A DNA stretch of 38,833 nt from Gammaproteobacteria bacterium (GCA_013152295.1 JAADGQ010000154.1:1-38833), one strand, 5' to 3'. Positions 1 to 8,989 are shown, numbered from the stretch's first letter. The notes: generated by a model not told the origin, from the letters alone. Made by a program: numbers and translations.

Positions 1-2
1 CC

Positions 3-344
3 CACCTGGAGCTGACCATGATCCACGAGGCCATGATCCTCGAATACAGTGGCCGCCACCTGGCGCTGATGGAGTGGGCGGCGCAGCTCAAACTGATGAT
101 CTACGGCGTGCTCATCGCCAACATCTTCTTCCCCTGGGGCATCGCCACCCGGCTCAGCGGCGGCGCACTGCTTGGCGCCGCAGCCGCCATTGGACTCAAG
201 CTGGCGCTGCTAGGCGTGGTACTGGCCGTGGGCGAGACGGTACTGGCCAAGATGCGCCTGTTCCGCGTGCCGACTTTTCTGGTGCTGGCCCTGACCCTGG
301 CGCTGATCGGTCTGTTGAGTCACATCATTCTGGAGGTGGCATGA
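3..344 (+). CDS. hyfC: HyfC/NuoH-like membrane subunit (5' truncated)
   Basis: This is the C-terminal part of a NuoH/HycD/HyfC-type subunit, which anchors the peripheral arm of group-4 hydrogenases and complex I to the membrane and lines the quinone/ion path. The reading frame is open from the first bases of the window, so the gene starts upstream. Visible are the conserved stretch with MIHEAMILEYSG followed by LALMEWAAQLKLMIYG, which matches the loop and helix typical of HyfC, and then three hydrophobic helices. The stop overlaps an ATG (ATGA at 341-344). It is followed by hyfE, F, G and I in the usual order. The family assignment is firm; the symbol follows E. coli hydrogenase-4 naming although the complex is probably not a hydrogenase. 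Confidence 0.85.
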   Translation, partial: HLELTMIHEAMILEYSGRHLALMEWAAQLKLMIYGVLIANIFFPWGIATRLSGGALLGAAAAIGLKLALLGVVLAVGETVLAKMRLFRVPTFLVLALTLALIGLLSHIILEVA

Positions 345-394
345 TGCCCACCCTACGCGGGGCATTTACCAGCACGGAGGCGGTGCGATGCTGA
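341..394 (+). other. 17-codon coupling ORF between hyfC and hyfE (possible)
   Basis: An ATG overlaps the hyfC stop by 4 bases (ATGA) and opens a 17-residue frame (MMPTLRGAFTSTEAVRC). It ends at 392-394, just inside the hyfE start at 388. The arrangement would let ribosomes terminate and re-initiate from hyfC to hyfE. It may instead be chance, or the remnant of a lost gene; E. coli has hyfD at this place. No homology is claimed. Confidence 0.2.
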
Positions 395-1062
395 CCCAGC
401 TGCCCCTCTACCAGCAGGCCATCCTCACCCTGGCGGCCATGATCCTGTTCACGTCTTTCGCCCTACTGGCGCAGCAGCGGGTGCTCTCCATGATCCATGT
501 GTTCGCTTGGCAGGGCTTGCTGGTGGCCGCCACCACCGTCCTGGTAGCCTACGACAGCAGCGCCCACCACCTGTATTTCTCCGCTGCCCTGACCCTAGTG
601 TTGAAGGTGCTGCTCATCCCCTGGCTGCTGCACCGCTTGGTACACCGTCTCGGCATCCATCGCCAGGCCCACACCGTGGCGCACCCGGCGCTGGTGCTGA
701 TGGTGGCTGCGGCGCTGGTGATCTTCGCCTATTACGTGACTCTGCCCATCCACCAGTTGGCTCACTCGATTACCCGCAACACCATCGCCATCAGCATGGC
801 CGTAGTGCTGTTGGGCATGCTCATGCTCATCACCCGCAACAAGGCGGTGTCGCAGGTGATCGGCTTCATGTCACTGGAGAACGGCCTGTTCTTCGCCGCC
901 GTGGCCGCCACCCACGGCATGCCCATGGTGGTGGAGCTGGGTATCGCCTTCGACGTGCTGGTGGTGGCGGTGATCTTCGGCGTGTTCTTCTTCCACATTC
1001 GCGACAGCATCGACTCGCTGGACGTGGATCGGCTCAACCGCCTGGCGGAGCGCGAGCCGTGA
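388..1062 (+). CDS. hyfE: HyfE-like membrane subunit
   Basis: A 224-residue integral membrane protein of the HyfE family (E. coli HyfE is about 216 aa). The N-terminal part resembles a MrpC/NuoK-like three-helix unit duplicated in one chain. About seven hydrophobic helices are visible, with the family-typical segment SQVIGFMSLENGLFFAA near residue 160. That segment carries the conserved membrane glutamate found in NuoK-type antiporter subunits. The start is chosen at the ATG preceded by GGAGG (about 376-380). The stop overlaps the hyfF GTG (GTGA at 1059-1062), so the genes are translationally coupled. Role by family: part of the ion-translocating membrane arm. Confidence 0.9.
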   Translation: MLTQLPLYQQAILTLAAMILFTSFALLAQQRVLSMIHVFAWQGLLVAATTVLVAYDSSAHHLYFSAALTLVLKVLLIPWLLHRLVHRLGIHRQAHTVAHPALVLMVAAALVIFAYYVTLPIHQLAHSITRNTIAISMAVVLLGMLMLITRNKAVSQVIGFMSLENGLFFAAVAATHGMPMVVELGIAFDVLVVAVIFGVFFFHIRDSIDSLDVDRLNRLAEREP

Positions 1063-2546
1063 GCGCCCTGCAGTTCACTCTCGGCATCCCGCTACTGTCC
1101 AGCGTGCTGCTGGCCCTGTACGGTCAGCGGTCGTGGGCCGCTACCCTCAATTTGTGGGCAGCAGGCGCGGGTTTCGCCGCCAGTGCGTGGCTGGCCTGGG
1201 GCGTGCTGGAACACGGTGCGCTGGGTGGTGGTGCGAGCCAGCTCTACATCGACAGCTTCAATGTCTATCTGATCGTCCTGACCGCCTTCGTTGGCGCCAC
1301 CACGGCGCTGTTTTCACGCCCCTACATGGCGCAGGAGGAGGAGAGCGGGCGGCTCTCGGCCAGGCGCCTGCGGCTCTACCACGCCAGCTACCAGGGCTTC
1401 CTGTTCACGTTGCAACTGGCGTTGTCCACCAATAACCTCGGCGTGCTGTGGGTGGCCATGGAGGGGGCGACCCTAGCCACTGTGTTGCTGGTCAGCCTGT
1501 ACCGCACCCCGGAGGCCATCGAGGCGGCGTGGAAGTACTTCATCATCTGCGGCGTGGGCATCGCCCTGGCCCTGTTCGGCACCGTGTTGGTCTACTTCGC
1601 CGCCGCGCAGGTGATCCCGGACCCGGAGCAGGCTCTGCTGTGGAGCGAGCTGGCCCGCCACAGCGCCGAGCTGGAGCCGGTGGTGATGGCCATCGCCTTC
1701 GTCTTTCTGCTGGTGGGCTACGGCACCAAGGTGGGTCTGGTGCCCATGCACACCTGGCTGCCGGACGCCCACTCTGAGGGTCCCACGCCCATGTCGGCGG
1801 TGCTCTCCGGGCTGCTGCTCAACGTCGCTCTGTACGCCGTGGTGCGAGTGAAGATCCTTACCGATGGCGCGCTGGCCGCGCATCCTGGGGTGCACGACCC
1901 GCACCTGCCCGGCTACCTGATGATGGGCTTCGGCCTGTTGTCGTTCCTGGTCGCCGGTCTGTTTCTGCACCGCCAGCGCGACATCAAGCGCCTGTTCAGC
2001 TATTCCTCCATTGAGCACATGGGCCTGATGACCTTCGCCTTCGGCCTCGGCGGGCCGCTGGCCACCTTCGCCGGTCTGCTGCACATGACCGTGCATTCGC
2101 TGACCAAGTCGGCCATCTTCATCACCGTCGGCCACGCCAGTCACATCGCCGGCAGCCAGGGCATGGAGCAGATCCGCGGCCTGATCCGCACCCAGCCGGT
2201 GGTGGGCTGGGGCCTGCTCATCGGCACCGCCACCATCGCCGGCTTCCCGCCCTTCGGCGTCTTCGTTAGTGAATTCCTCTTGCTCAGCGCCACCATGGCC
2301 GCTCAGCCCTGGCTGACCCTGCCTCTGCTGGTGGGGCTCGGCGTGGCCTTCGCCGGCCTATTCCGCCACGTCCAGCCCATGGTCTACGGCGACTTGCCAG
2401 AGGGCCAGAGCGCCGTGCGGGCCAACATGTGGCCGGTGGCCATCCAGCTCACTCTGGTGCTGTGGCTGGGCCTGGCTATTCCCGCCTTTCTTGCCCAGTG
2501 GTTCGATCAGGCCACGCTGCTGATCAGCGGGGAGGGGCTGTTGTGA
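1059..2546 (+). CDS. hyfF: HyfF-like proton-translocating (NuoL/M/N-type) subunit
   Basis: A 495-residue antiporter-like membrane subunit (E. coli HyfF is about 526 aa), related to NuoL/M/N and MrpD. The hallmarks are present in order: VAMEGATLATVL with the conserved membrane glutamate (near residue 134), AAWKYF with a lysine near 158, GTKVGLVPMHTWLPDAHS with the central lysine near 223, SYSSIEHMG, and HSLTKSAIF with a lysine near 350. These are the charged residues that make up the ion channel in this family, so the subunit looks functional. The start is taken as the GTG overlapping the hyfE stop; the frame is open further upstream, but that part is only the shadow of hyfE. It is coupled to hyfG by another GTGA overlap at 2543-2546. 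Confidence 0.9.
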   Translation: MSALQFTLGIPLLSSVLLALYGQRSWAATLNLWAAGAGFAASAWLAWGVLEHGALGGGASQLYIDSFNVYLIVLTAFVGATTALFSRPYMAQEEESGRLSARRLRLYHASYQGFLFTLQLALSTNNLGVLWVAMEGATLATVLLVSLYRTPEAIEAAWKYFIICGVGIALALFGTVLVYFAAAQVIPDPEQALLWSELARHSAELEPVVMAIAFVFLLVGYGTKVGLVPMHTWLPDAHSEGPTPMSAVLSGLLLNVALYAVVRVKILTDGALAAHPGVHDPHLPGYLMMGFGLLSFLVAGLFLHRQRDIKRLFSYSSIEHMGLMTFAFGLGGPLATFAGLLHMTVHSLTKSAIFITVGHASHIAGSQGMEQIRGLIRTQPVVGWGLLIGTATIAGFPPFGVFVSEFLLLSATMAAQPWLTLPLLVGLGVAFAGLFRHVQPMVYGDLPEGQSAVRANMWPVAIQLTLVLWLGLAIPAFLAQWFDQATLLISGEGLL

Positions 2547-4144
2547 CGGCAGGTGTGAACCGCTTCGACTGGTTGTCGGAATTCCTCGCCCGCTGCGAGG
2601 ATGAGATGATCCGGGTGCGCGGCAGCTCCGTTCGCGCTCTGGCCCCCGCCCACCTGCTGCACCTGGACGTAGAGGACTGGGGCCGCACCGCTGCTGTGGC
2701 CAAGGAGCTGGACTGCCGCTGGTGCGCCCTGTGGGCCGAGCAGCTGGACGCTGAGACCCTGCAGGTCAACGCCTGCCTGAGCCGCGAGGGCGACTACTTT
2801 GTGTTGCGCGCCGCCGTACCTCTGGCCACCCCGGTGCTGCCCTCGCACACCCCTGTGTACCCCGCCGCCAACCGTCCCGAGCGCCATGCCCAGGACCTGT
2901 TCGGCCTAGTCTTCAGCGACCACCCGGACCACCGCCGCTGGATTCGCCACCAGGCCTGGGCCGAGGACCACTACCCTCTGCGCCACGATTTTCCTGCGCG
3001 CCCCGAGGGCGTGGGCGAGACCCCACCCGACAGCGGCTACCCCTTCTTCCAGGCCCAGGGTAGCGGCGTCTACGAGATCCCCGTGGGGCCGGTGCACGCT
3101 GGCATCATCGAGCCCGGCCACTTCCGCTTTCAGGCGGTGGGCGAGACAGTGCTGAATCTGGAGGAACGCCTGGGCTACGTGCACAAGGGCATCGAGAAGA
3201 TCGCCGAGGGCCGCATGCCCGAGGCCCTGGCGCGGTTGGCCGGGCGGGTCTCCGGTGACACCACCGTGGCCCACGCCTGGGCTGCCTGCCAGGCTATGGA
3301 ACGCGCCGCCGGGGTGGATGTGCCATCGCGCGCCTTAGCCATCCGCGCCGTGCTTGCCGAGCGCGAACGCATCGCCAACCACTTGGGCGATATCGGCGCC
3401 ATCTGCAACGATGTGGGCTTCGCCTTCGTCCAGATGCAGTGCTCACGCTTGCGCGAGGACTGGCAGCGCGGCAACCAGTTCGTGTTCGGCCACCGCCTGC
3501 TCATGGATCGCGTGGTGCCCGGCGGTGTGTGGCGCGACCTCACCCCCCAGTGTGCCAAACTGCTGCTGACGGAAAACGCCAGGCTGCGCAGTGAGCTGGA
3601 CGAACTGTTGTCCATCCTCGACGATCACCCCTCGCTGGAAGACCGCCTACTTGGCACTGGCGTGCTGCCTGCGGAGACGGCCCGCACCCTCGGTGCAGTA
3701 GGCTACTTGGCCAAGGCCAGCGGCATCGATCTCGACCTGCGCCGCGATCACGGCTATGCCCCTTACGATCGGCTTACAGTGGATTCTCCCTGCCTGCAGG
3801 CGGGCGACGTGGCTGCCCGCTTGCAGGTGCGCGCCGCCGAGATTCGCCACTCCCTAGAGCTGTTGGAACACCTGCTCAAGCGCCCGCCCGTCGGCCCCGT
3901 GCAGGCTGGGTGGCGCACCCCGGCAGCTGGCGCCGAGGGCCTCGGCCTAGTGGAAGGCTGGCGCGGCGAGATCATCACCCACGTGCGCTTCGGCGACGAC
4001 GGCCGCATCGCGCGCTTCTTTCCCCGCGACCCCAGCTGGCTCAACTGGCCGATTTTGGAGCAGCTCATCCACGGTAACATCGTCCCCGACTTTCCAGTGT
4101 GCAACAAATCCGTCAACGGGTCGTACTCGGGGCAGGATTTATAG
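2543..4144 (+). CDS. hyfG: HyfG-like large subunit (NuoC-NuoD fusion) lacking NiFe ligands
   Basis: A 533-residue fusion of a 30-kDa NuoC-like domain (about 1-150, ending at the PERHAQDLFGLVFSDHPDHR signature) and a 49-kDa NuoD/hydrogenase large-subunit domain (about 170-533, with LEERLGYVHKGIEK). In real group-4 hydrogenases the N-terminal L1 motif is RxCGxC and the C-terminal L2 motif DPCxxC; the four cysteines bind NiFe. Here L1 reads RVSGDT (S237 and T240 replace both cysteines). L2 reads DFPVC, a single Cys520 followed by NKSVNGSYSGQDL and the stop, with no maturation tail. The active site is therefore absent, as in Ehr complexes. The start is the GTG at 2543, preceded by GGAGGGG and overlapping the hyfF stop. 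Confidence 0.9.
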   Translation: MTAGVNRFDWLSEFLARCEDEMIRVRGSSVRALAPAHLLHLDVEDWGRTAAVAKELDCRWCALWAEQLDAETLQVNACLSREGDYFVLRAAVPLATPVLPSHTPVYPAANRPERHAQDLFGLVFSDHPDHRRWIRHQAWAEDHYPLRHDFPARPEGVGETPPDSGYPFFQAQGSGVYEIPVGPVHAGIIEPGHFRFQAVGETVLNLEERLGYVHKGIEKIAEGRMPEALARLAGRVSGDTTVAHAWAACQAMERAAGVDVPSRALAIRAVLAERERIANHLGDIGAICNDVGFAFVQMQCSRLREDWQRGNQFVFGHRLLMDRVVPGGVWRDLTPQCAKLLLTENARLRSELDELLSILDDHPSLEDRLLGTGVLPAETARTLGAVGYLAKASGIDLDLRRDHGYAPYDRLTVDSPCLQAGDVAARLQVRAAEIRHSLELLEHLLKRPPVGPVQAGWRTPAAGAEGLGLVEGWRGEIITHVRFGDDGRIARFFPRDPSWLNWPILEQLIHGNIVPDFPVCNKSVNGSYSGQDL

Positions 4145-4153
4145 GTAGGTAAG

Positions 4154-4657
4154 ATGCTGAGAATTTTCGACAAGATCCGCCGCGTCGGAATCGTCACCGA
4201 ACGCGCGCCGCGCGACATCGAACTGGAGGCTTTGGGCAAACAGGTCAAGCGCCACATTGACGGGCGCTTCAGTGGCAGCCTCGCCATCCGCGTCGTGGAT
4301 GCTGGCTCCTGCAACGGTTGTGAGCTGGAGATTCACGCCCTCAACAACCCTTACTACGACGTGGAACGCTTCGGCGTGCACTTCGTTGCCTCACCGCGCC
4401 ACGCCGACGCCCTGCTGGTCACGGGTCCTGTGTCGCGCCACATGGAGGCCGCGCTGAAGCGCACTTACGCTGCCACGCCCAGCCCCAAGTGGGTGATCGC
4501 CTGCGGTGACTGCGCCTGCGACGGCGGCGAGTTCGGTGTGAGTTACGCCAGTTGCGGCGCGGTGGAAAACGTCATCCCGGTGGACGTGGTCATCCCCGGT
4601 TGCCCGCCTGCACCCCGCAACCTGCTGCGCGGGCTACTAGCGGCGATGGCAGGGTGA
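4154..4657 (+). CDS. hyfI: HyfI/NuoB-like [4Fe-4S] small subunit
   Basis: A 167-residue NuoB/HyfI-type subunit that carries the terminal [4Fe-4S] cluster (N2 equivalent) next to the large subunit. The cysteine pattern is complete: GSCNGCE (C53, C56), GDCAC (C120 within it) and PGCPP (C150). It is shorter than E. coli HyfI (about 250 aa) and closer to minimal NuoB-like subunits. It follows hyfG by 9 bases, with a weak GGTAGG site upstream of the ATG. It is the last gene of the operon and converges on guaA. With the large subunit lacking NiFe but this cluster intact, electrons could still reach the large-subunit cavity, as in complex I. No HyfH/NuoI ferredoxin subunit is seen in the visible part. 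Confidence 0.9.
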   Translation: MLRIFDKIRRVGIVTERAPRDIELEALGKQVKRHIDGRFSGSLAIRVVDAGSCNGCELEIHALNNPYYDVERFGVHFVASPRHADALLVTGPVSRHMEAALKRTYAATPSPKWVIACGDCACDGGEFGVSYASCGAVENVIPVDVVIPGCPPAPRNLLRGLLAAMAG

Positions 4658-4728
4658 GGTTTTTCGTTAGCATGAAGGCCGAGAGGGTTGGTGGCGAGCG
4701 TTGCCAGTCAATACCTGCCATTAGCAGG

Positions 4729-6342
4729 TCACTCCCACTCAATCGTCGCAGGTGGTTTGCCGGAGATGTCGTAGGCCACTCGTGAAATACCGGCGACTTC
4801 GTTGATGATGCGTCGCGAAACAAGGTCGAGCAGATCGTAGGGCAGGTGTGCCCAACGTGCGGTCATAAAGTCAATGGTCTCAACGGCGCGTAGCGCAACC
4901 ACATAGTCGTAGCGGCGTCCATCGCCCATGACGCCTACCGACTTGATGGGCAGAAATACGGCGAAGGCCTGACTCACCTGCTCGTAGAGATTATGGTTGC
5001 GCAGCTCTTCAATGAAGATGGCATCCGCTTCGCGTAGCAGGTCGGCATACTCTTTTTTGACCTGGCCGAGAATGCGCACGCCCAGCCCTGGCCCCGGAAA
5101 CGGGTGGCGATGGACCATGTCATGGGGCAATCCTAGCTCGACGCCAAGCTTGCGCACTTCGTCTTTGAACAGTTCGCGTAGCGGTTCGATCAGTTTGAGG
5201 CGCATGTTTTCCGGTAGGCCACCGACGTTGTGGTGGGTTTTGATCAAATGCGCTTTGCCGGTCTTGGCACCTGCGGACTCAATCACGTCGGGGTAGATGG
5301 TGCCCTGCGCCAGCCAGTTCACGTCGCTGAGTTTGGCCGCCTCCTCTTCGAAGATGTCGACAAACAAGTTGCCGATAATTTTGCGTTTCTGTTCGGGATC
5401 ATCGACCCCCTTGAGGTGGCGCAAGAAACGCTGCTCGGCATTAACCCGGATCACGCGAATGCCCATGTGGCGGGCAAACGTGGCCATTACTTGATCGCCC
5501 TCGTTTTTGCGCAGCAGTCCGTTATCGACAAATACACAGGTGAGTCGATCACCGATGGCCTGGTGCAGCAGCGCCGCAACCACCGATGAATCGACGCCGC
5601 CCGACAGACCCAGCACAACCTGATCATCACCGATCAGATCATGCACATGCTCAATGCTCTCGGCGACGATATTCTTCGTGGTCCATAGCGCTTCGCAGCC
5701 GCAGATGTCGGTGGCAAAACGTTGCAGAATGCGGCCGCCTTGATGGGTGTGCGTCACTTCAGGGTGAAACTGCAAGCCGTAAAAACGCCGTGTTTCGTCT
5801 GCCATGCCTGCGATGGGGGCGGTGTCGGTGCTGGCGATCAGCTTGAATGAACCGGGCAGCTCGACCACTTTGTCGCCGTGGCTCATCCACACATCGAGCA
5901 GACCATAACCCTCGACTGTGGTGTGATCTTCGATGTCGCGCAGCAGTTTTGAGTGGCCACGCGCACGTACCTGGGCGTAACCGAATTCGCGCTGATCGGA
6001 GGGTTCGACCGTGCCGCCCAGCTGTGCGGCCATTGTCTGCATGCCGTAGCAGATACCGAGCACCGGCACGCCCAGCTCAAATACCGAGCCATGCACGCGC
6101 GGCGGCTGCTCGCAGGTGACGGACTCTGGGCCACCGGACAAGATGATGCCCCTGGGTTGGAATGCCGCAATCGCTGTGGGCTCCGCGTCGTAGGGGTAGA
6201 TTTCGCAGTAGATGCCGATCTCGCGAATACGCCGCGCGATGAGCTGGGTGTACTGTGATCCAAAGTCGAGAATCAGTAGCCGGTGTGCATGGATATTGGC
6301 TTTGGCGGTTGTGTTGGTGCTGGTTTCAGTTTCGCGTTGCAA
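4729..6342 (-). CDS. guaA: GMP synthase (glutamine-hydrolysing)
   Basis: Converts XMP to GMP with ATP and glutamine, the last step of de novo GMP synthesis in the cytosol. The class I glutamine amidotransferase domain is N-terminal, with the nucleophile in GICYGMQT and the histidine in FHPEVTH. The ATP-pyrophosphatase domain follows with its P-loop GLSGGVDSS, then the C-terminal dimerisation domain ending in ATIEWE. The length of 537 aa compares with 525 in E. coli, because about 12 extra residues precede the conserved NIHAHR. The start codon here is TTG; no in-frame ATG exists before the conserved N-terminus, and a GTGAGATG stretch upstream may serve as the ribosome site. It lies downstream of guaB as in the usual gua operon, but separated from it by an inserted palindromic element. 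Confidence 0.97.
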   Translation of the reverse strand: MQRETETSTNTTAKANIHAHRLLILDFGSQYTQLIARRIREIGIYCEIYPYDAEPTAIAAFQPRGIILSGGPESVTCEQPPRVHGSVFELGVPVLGICYGMQTMAAQLGGTVEPSDQREFGYAQVRARGHSKLLRDIEDHTTVEGYGLLDVWMSHGDKVVELPGSFKLIASTDTAPIAGMADETRRFYGLQFHPEVTHTHQGGRILQRFATDICGCEALWTTKNIVAESIEHVHDLIGDDQVVLGLSGGVDSSVVAALLHQAIGDRLTCVFVDNGLLRKNEGDQVMATFARHMGIRVIRVNAEQRFLRHLKGVDDPEQKRKIIGNLFVDIFEEEAAKLSDVNWLAQGTIYPDVIESAGAKTGKAHLIKTHHNVGGLPENMRLKLIEPLRELFKDEVRKLGVELGLPHDMVHRHPFPGPGLGVRILGQVKKEYADLLREADAIFIEELRNHNLYEQVSQAFAVFLPIKSVGVMGDGRRYDYVVALRAVETIDFMTARWAHLPYDLLDLVSRRIINEVAGISRVAYDISGKPPATIEWE

Positions 6343-6370
6343 CGTCTACATCTCACTTAAATGATTGTTA

Positions 6371-6435
6371 GAGACCTTTGCTCGACTCATTTTTAACGCC
6401 GCTGGGGCGGAAAATATGAATCGTGCAAAGGTCTC
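6371..6435. mobile_element. 65-bp palindromic MITE in the guaB-guaA gap
   Basis: The element has perfect 11-bp terminal inverted repeats (GAGACCTTTGC at 6371-6381, GCAAAGGTCTC at 6425-6435). The whole unit folds as an imperfect palindrome: arms 6370-6400 and 6406-6436 match at 26 of 31 positions around a 5-base loop. It is flanked by identical TGTTA pentamers (6366-6370 and 6436-6440), as expected of a target-site duplication, whose inner TTA also fits a TNA target. The ends look like those of some IS5-family transposons from memory. It has no coding capacity. As RNA it would form a long hairpin inside the gua transcript and could affect guaA expression. Confidence 0.75.
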
Positions 6436-6487
6436 TGTTAATCGGGAAGCATCTATCCAACACTCCCGAGCCACTCGTCAACGGCTA

Positions 6488-7948
6488 TCAGTCCGTTCGA
6501 TAGTTCGGTGCTTCTTTGATAATGGTCACGTCATGCACGTGGCTTTCGCGCATGCCCGCACTGGTAACGCGTACGAAACTCGCTTTTTTTCGCACCTCAG
6601 CGATATTTTTGCAACCGGTGTAACCCATGCTGGCGCGCAGCCCACCCAACAGTTGGTGAACGATGGCAATCATTGTGCCTTTGTAGGGTACGCGCCCTTC
6701 GATGCCTTCCGGGACCAGCTTCTCTGTGCCGCCACTATTTTCCTGAAAATAGCGGTCACTGGAGCCCTGCTGCATGGCGCCGAGCGAGCCCATGCCACGG
6801 TACGATTTGTAGGAGCGTCCCTGATAGAGTTCGATCTCGCCCGGTGCCTCGTCGGTGCCTGCAAACATGCTGCCGATCATTACGCAGTGTGCTCCGGCAG
6901 CAATTGCTTTGGCAATATCCCCGGAGTAACGGATGCCGCCATCGGCGATCAGTGGTACACCGCTTTTCTGTAGTGCCTCTGCCACGTTGGATATGGCGGT
7001 AATCTGCGGCACGCCCACGCCAGAGATAATGCGCGTGGTACAGATCGAGCCGGGACCGATACCCACCTTCACGGCATCCGCGCCAGCTTCGACCAGCGCG
7101 GTCGCGGCGGCAGCGGTGGCGATGTTGCCGCCGATTACCTGTACGTCGGGGTAGCGCTGTTTCACTTGGCGCACCCGATCCAGCACACCTTTGGAGTGGC
7201 CGTGAGCGGTATCGACCACCAGGACATCGACGCCTGCTGCCACCAGCGCTTCGACGCGCTCATCGGTGCCTGCGCCCGTTGCTACGGCAGCACCGACACG
7301 CAGCCTGCCCAGTGAATCTTTGCACGCCAGCGGGTTGTCTGTGGATTTCTGGATATCTTTGACGGTGATCATGCCGCGTAGCTGAAAACCATCATTAACA
7401 ACCAGCAGTTTTTCAATACGGTGTTTGTGCAGCAGACCCAGTATGGTTTTGCGGTCAGCGCCCTCTTTAACAGTGACCAGCTGCGGCTTTGGCGTCATGA
7501 TGCTGGTGACAGGGTTGTCGAAGCGCGTTTCGAAGCGCAGATCGCGACTGGTGACGATGCCCACCAGAGCTTCACCATCGACTACCGGCACGCCTGAGAT
7601 GTTGTTGGCGCGGGTGATGTCGAGCACTTCACGAATGGTGACGTTGGGTGAAACAATGATCGGGCTGCTGATTACGCCGCTCTCAAATTTCTTGACGCGG
7701 CGCACCTCTTTGGCCTGCTCTTCGGCCGACATATTTTTGTGGATAATGCCGATGCCGCCCTCCTGAGCCAGGGCGATAGCCAACTTTGCCTCTGTCACCG
7801 TATCCATGGCTGCGGAGAGCAGCGGGATATTGAGTGCAATTTCGCGGGTCAGTGCTGTCTTCAGCGTGACCTCATTGGGCAGAACTTCGGAGTAGTCGGG
7901 CTGGAGCAGCACATCATCAAAAGTGAGCCCTTCTTCTATGACGCGCAT
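6488..7948 (-). CDS. guaB: Inosine-5'-monophosphate dehydrogenase
   Basis: Oxidises IMP to XMP with NAD, the committed step to guanine nucleotides. The protein is 486 aa, the normal bacterial length. The barrel starts with [16 protein letters not shown] and is interrupted by two CBS domains (about 95-210), which in this family bind ATP/GTP or ppGpp and modulate activity. The catalytic cysteine lies in [10 protein letters not shown], and the flap includes [10 protein letters not shown]. The start ATG has an AAGGA site 9 bases upstream. It is read from its own probable promoter and followed by guaA after 145 bases that hold the palindromic element. Confidence 0.97.
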   Translation of the reverse strand: MRVIEEGLTFDDVLLQPDYSEVLPNEVTLKTALTREIALNIPLLSAAMDTVTEAKLAIALAQEGGIGIIHKNMSAEEQAKEVRRVKKFESGVISSPIIVSPNVTIREVLDITRANNISGVPVVDGEALVGIVTSRDLRFETRFDNPVTSIMTPKPQLVTVKEGADRKTILGLLHKHRIEKLLVVNDGFQLRGMITVKDIQKSTDNPLACKDSLGRLRVGAAVATGAGTDERVEALVAAGVDVLVVDTAHGHSKGVLDRVRQVKQRYPDVQVIGGNIATAAAATALVEAGADAVKVGIGPGSICTTRIISGVGVPQITAISNVAEALQKSGVPLIADGGIRYSGDIAKAIAAGAHCVMIGSMFAGTDEAPGEIELYQGRSYKSYRGMGSLGAMQQGSSDRYFQENSGGTEKLVPEGIEGRVPYKGTMIAIVHQLLGGLRASMGYTGCKNIAEVRKKASFVRVTSAGMRESHVHDVTIIKEAPNYRTD

Positions 7949-8017
7949 GTGCTTTTTCCTTGTAGTGAGCCTTGGTAGAGCCTGGCCAAACCAGTGGGTG
8001 AGAAAAATTAACTCACC

Positions 8018-8046
8018 ATTTTATTTCATTATTTTTGTTTGCACAA
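8018..8046 (-). promoter_or_regulatory. Probable sigma-70 promoter of guaB
   Basis: On the minus strand TTGTGC (8041-8046) and TAAAAT (8018-8023) are separated by exactly 17 bases, with an A/T-rich spacer. Directly downstream is a 6-bp palindrome (GGTGAG at 7997-8002, CTCACC at 8012-8017 on the plus strand). It would lie at the transcription start and could be an operator or a 5' hairpin. The guaB ATG is about 60 bases further on. This is pattern-based only; no start site is known. Confidence 0.5.
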
Positions 8047-8071
8047 TTTGTATCCGTTTTAGTGTTGAATT

Positions 8072-8989
8072 TTATACAGATTCAGCGCTGGGATTAGGCA
8101 CGATGCAGGTCGCTAACGACTGCCCTAATACCACTGTGTCACCTGCTTGCAGGGTCGGTGCCCACTCAACCTGTCCGGCGGCGAACAGCAACACGACGGT
8201 TGATCCCATGTTGAAACGGCCCATCTCTTCACTGCGTGCCAATACGACTGGCTGCGCTGCGCTGCGGTAATCATTGCACTCGACAGTCGTCGTTGGCGGC
8301 CGTGGGATGTAGCCGCTCCAGATGGTCTCGATGCCTGACACAAAAAGCGCGCCCACCGGGACCATCGCCATCGGACCCACGTCGCTATCAAACAGTGCAA
8401 CCAGACGTTCGTTGCGCGCAAACAGCCCTGGCACCGTGCGCGCCGTTGCATCGTTGACGCTGAACAGTCGGCCCGGAATATAGATGCTCTCCAGCAGACG
8501 CCCGCCCAGAGGCATATGGATGCGGTGATAATCTTTTGGCGAGAGATAGATTGTTGCGAAGCTACCGCCATGAAACAGTTTTGCCCGCTCTGAGTCGCCG
8601 CCGAGCAGTGTCTGCAGATCAAACCAGCGCCCTTTGGCCTGAAAAATCCGTCCATCGGTAATCGCGCCGATTTGGCTTATCTTGCCGTCGACGGGGGAGA
8701 CCACCTGGCGCGGATCATCCGCCACCGGGCGCGCACCGGGCTTGAGAGCGCGCGTAAAAAATGCGTTAAAATCGGCGTAGCTCTGTGGATCGGCACTCTG
8801 CGCAATGGTCATATCAATGCCGTAGAGACGAATGAAATGTTTGATGAGCCTGTTTTTCAGCCACGGCTGTTGAAGCCGCGTCAGACGATAGATGCAGCGA
8901 GATAGTGCATGGTGGGGCAAGATATACTGCGGCAAAACGAAGAGGTAGTCTGCCAGTCGCTGCCAAAAGCTTGGTGGTTGGGCACTCAT
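8072..8989 (-). CDS. psd: Phosphatidylserine decarboxylase proenzyme
   Basis: Makes phosphatidylethanolamine from phosphatidylserine at the inner membrane. The proenzyme of about 305 aa is of usual length. Conserved segments are FNAFFTRALKPGARP, SPVDGKI, FHGGSFATIYLSPKDYHRIHMP and the processing site FNMGSTVVLLF. There the Gly-Ser bond is cut and the serine becomes the pyruvoyl cofactor; the common LGST is MGST here, with the reacting residues kept. The start is taken as the ATG at 8989, because the frame upstream begins only with a TTG. It faces away from pncC, with about 107 bases between the two starts, and lies upstream of the guaB promoter. Confidence 0.95.
   Translation of the reverse strand: MSAQPPSFWQRLADYLFVLPQYILPHHALSRCIYRLTRLQQPWLKNRLIKHFIRLYGIDMTIAQSADPQSYADFNAFFTRALKPGARPVADDPRQVVSPVDGKISQIGAITDGRIFQAKGRWFDLQTLLGGDSERAKLFHGGSFATIYLSPKDYHRIHMPLGGRLLESIYIPGRLFSVNDATARTVPGLFARNERLVALFDSDVGPMAMVPVGALFVSGIETIWSGYIPRPPTTTVECNDYRSAAQPVVLARSEEMGRFNMGSTVVLLFAAGQVEWAPTLQAGDTVVLGQSLATCIVPNPSAESV

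Noticed and set aside
1473-2144. Long minus-strand open frame within hyfF
   Set aside because: Antisense shadow caused by high GC; its product is low-complexity, rich in Gln, His and Gly.
4713-4729. ACCTGC/GCAGGT hairpin between hyfI and guaA as a terminator
   Set aside because: Only six base pairs, no T-run on either strand, and it touches the guaA stop codon.
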